Shown piece by piece: positions 62,827 through 64,000 of a DNA stretch of 64,000 nucleotides. The stretch covers positions 1-64,000 of the forward strand of contig CAKVIS010000002.1 of assembly GCA_934754415.1 (NCBI GenBank). The letters run 5' to 3'. The translations under genes were made by a program, and so were the position numbers. This DNA comes from an uncultured Bulleidia sp. (GTDB taxonomy: Bacteria > Bacillota_I > Bacilli_A > Erysipelotrichales > Erysipelotrichaceae). The notes beneath the pieces are model-generated. The model saw only the letters and a list, made by a program, of their open reading frames with translations. It was not told the origin of the DNA and ran no database searches. Position 1 is the first letter of the stretch, and each line of letters starts with the position of its first letter.

Positions 62827-64000
62827 TCAAATGTCTTTCATGATCTCAGACAGTTTTGGCATCAGTTGCTGTTTACGTGAAATGATGCGTGTATCAAATC
62901 CGGAATGATCATCAAACTGTGTTTCCAGAATATCACCAAGTACATACGACAGAGGTCCGTAATATACGAATAAAGAACCTCCTCCCATCACATCTGTAAA
63001 TAACATGACCAGAATATCCAGGCCGTTGCTTGCCTGTTCCTTCTGAAGATTCTCCTTGAATTCCGGAAGAATTTTCTGTACCTCCTCCATATGGGAATAG
63101 TTTGTCTGACCTATGGCAAAACTGTACTTTCCAATCTCATAGGTCTTTAAGTCTCTGTACAGAATTTCATGCGGAGTAGAATCTTTCAAAGAGACAGAAG
63201 CACTCAGCATTTCTCTTGCATAGGCATCAATATCTTCTATACCGGCAATCTTTGCAAGCCATTTGGCTGTTGTATGATCCTGAGAAGTTGTAGTAGTACT
63301 CTTAAAATTCAAAGTATCGGACAGAATAGCACTTAACAACAATCCGGCCATATCTTTATCTGGTAAAATACCGTTTTCCTGATACATATCCGCAATGATT
63401 GTACAAGTGGAACCCAGCCTCTGGTTTCTGTACAGCACAGGCTGATCAGTAGTGATTCCACCAATATGATGATGGTCAATAATTGCGACAATATCCGCAT
63501 TTTCAATATGATTCACCGTCTGATTAAGAGCACTGTGGTCTACCAGAACGAACTTTCGTTTTTCATAGTTTCTTGTATGGTAACGGGATACACCGCCTAC
63601 AACATTGCCATCATCATCCACCACAGGGTAGGAACGCACACGGCTTTTAATCATTTTTGCAGCTACGTCTTCCACAAATTCCGACTCATTATACGTAATG
63701 AGATCTCTTGTCATCACTTCTTCCACACTGTAGCTTTCTGTGATAACTCTGGCGGTATGCATGGTGTCTTTATCCGTTTCAATAATCGCCACGTGATTAT
63801 TCTTTGCTTTTTCAAGAATTGTTTCAGAGGCATGAGTACCACAGGTCAAGACGATACATGCCACCTTTTCATCTACCAGCATGGACTGTTTTTCTTCTCC
63901 GCCGGATAAAATGGAAATACCATTTTTCAGGTTATATAACAAAGCTTCCGTTCCATCCAGAGAAATAATATGCACATTCCCGTTGGAATGGAAACGCTCT
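62827..64000 (-). CDS. ppaC: manganese-dependent inorganic pyrophosphatase with CBS and DRTGG domains (5' part outside window)
   Basis: C-terminal 391 codons or so of a regulated family II pyrophosphatase. The reading frame stays open to the window edge, so the N-terminal DHH motif and first CBS domain are missing here. Visible are the end of the DRTGG domain (KNGISILSGG), a CBS domain (VEEVMTRDLITYNESE, VRSYPVVDDDG), VLVDHSALNQTV, the DHH-type metal motif AIIDHHHIGG, and DHHA2 (SDTLNFKSTTTT, SRKQQLMPKL). Adenine nucleotides control such enzymes through CBS. A GTG at 63975 is internal, not a start. Confidence 0.94.
   Translation of the reverse strand, partial: ERFHSNGNVHIISLDGTEALLYNLKNGISILSGGEEKQSMLVDEKVACIVLTCGTHASETILEKAKNNHVAIIETDKDTMHTARVITESYSVEEVMTRDLITYNESEFVEDVAAKMIKSRVRSYPVVDDDGNVVGGVSRYHTRNYEKRKFVLVDHSALNQTVNHIENADIVAIIDHHHIGGITTDQPVLYRNQRLGSTCTIIADMYQENGILPDKDMAGLLLSAILSDTLNFKSTTTTSQDHTTAKWLAKIAGIEDIDAYAREMLSASVSLKDSTPHEILYRDLKTYEIGKYSFAIGQTNYSHMEEVQKILPEFKENLQKEQASNGLDILVMLFTDVMGGGSLFVYYGPLSYVLGDILETQFDDHSGFDTRIISRKQQLMPKLSEIMKDI

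Noticed and set aside
63973..63975. GTG as start of the pyrophosphatase gene
   Set aside because: The frame continues open to the window edge with DRTGG-like residues, and the enzyme needs an N-terminal DHH motif, so this is an internal codon of a truncated gene.

Overview
The window is an ordinary-looking chromosomal segment of a low-GC Gram-positive (Bacillota) bacterium. The evidence is the T-box leader on pheST, CIRCE operators, a folT-linked THF riboswitch motif, Gram-positive lipoprotein signals and AGGAGG-type ribosome binding sites. The gene set (two-subunit Fe-S fumarase, CBS/DRTGG Mn-pyrophosphatase, ECF folate transporter, paired U32 proteins, tgt-queA-queH) fits an anaerobic gut Firmicute. 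Erysipelotrichia is my best guess, but it is inference from family content, not a database match. There is no complete IS element, integrase, CRISPR array or prophage.

Layout. 1-524: gene-free, with a 195-bp element bounded by inverted repeats. 525-5325 (-): xre-cupin regulator plus potABCD polyamine importer; the potA ATPase carries two adhesin-like repeats inserted in its TOBE region. 5490-7442 (-): aldose-epimerase-like gene, nagB, trxA. 7538-12439 (-): tight four-gene run of membrane protein, HAD-IB phosphatase, FAD dehydrogenase and M23 hydrolase. 12484-14533 (-): groESL under two tandem degenerate CIRCE sites. 14580-18091 (+): two large GT-C-like membrane proteins. 18110-21806 (-): pheST behind a T-box. 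21838-23589: S51-like protein, acylphosphatase, SpoU methylase. 23654-26054 (+): PhoPR-like two-component system. 26093-30718 (-): HPrK/PEPCK-like P-loop protein, second SpoU methylase, U32 pair. 30796-32812 (+): THF riboswitch-folT, aminotransferase. 32883-35280 (-): PPase-like hydrolase, C-terminally short MocR protein, zinc-type ArsR, PH-like membrane protein. 35355-39023 (+): tgt-queA-queH-rlmA. 39049-42521 (-): tandem HTH paralogues behind a G9 tract, malic enzyme, DUF4230, an unannotated 52-residue membrane peptide, MerR. 42699-44824 (-): XRE, two-subunit fumarase, DUF523. 44922-46926 (+): htpG, again under two CIRCE sites. 46977-50132: DMT transporter, small membrane protein, WYL regulator-sirtuin pair. 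50145-58524 (-): CarD, TM2 protein, RlmI-like methylase, nucleoside ABC importer. 58629-60930 (+): RlmCD-type methylase and pseudouridine synthase. 60929-64000: Cof phosphatase, tRNA-Arg(CCG), RNase Z, 5'-truncated ppaC.

Functionally the segment is rich in RNA modification and processing (six methylases, queuosine genes, a pseudouridine synthase, two U32 proteins, RNase Z), uptake (polyamines, nucleosides, folate) and chaperones. The least ordinary points are the insertion in PotA, paired CIRCE operators on both groESL and htpG, at least four transcripts whose -10 box lies 6-10 bp from an SD-less ATG (likely leaderless), a G9 tract at a start site, and several proteins that lack expected catalytic or terminal parts. 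Many start codons were moved downstream from the longest open frame because a Shine-Dalgarno sequence sits before the internal ATG; this is stated per gene.
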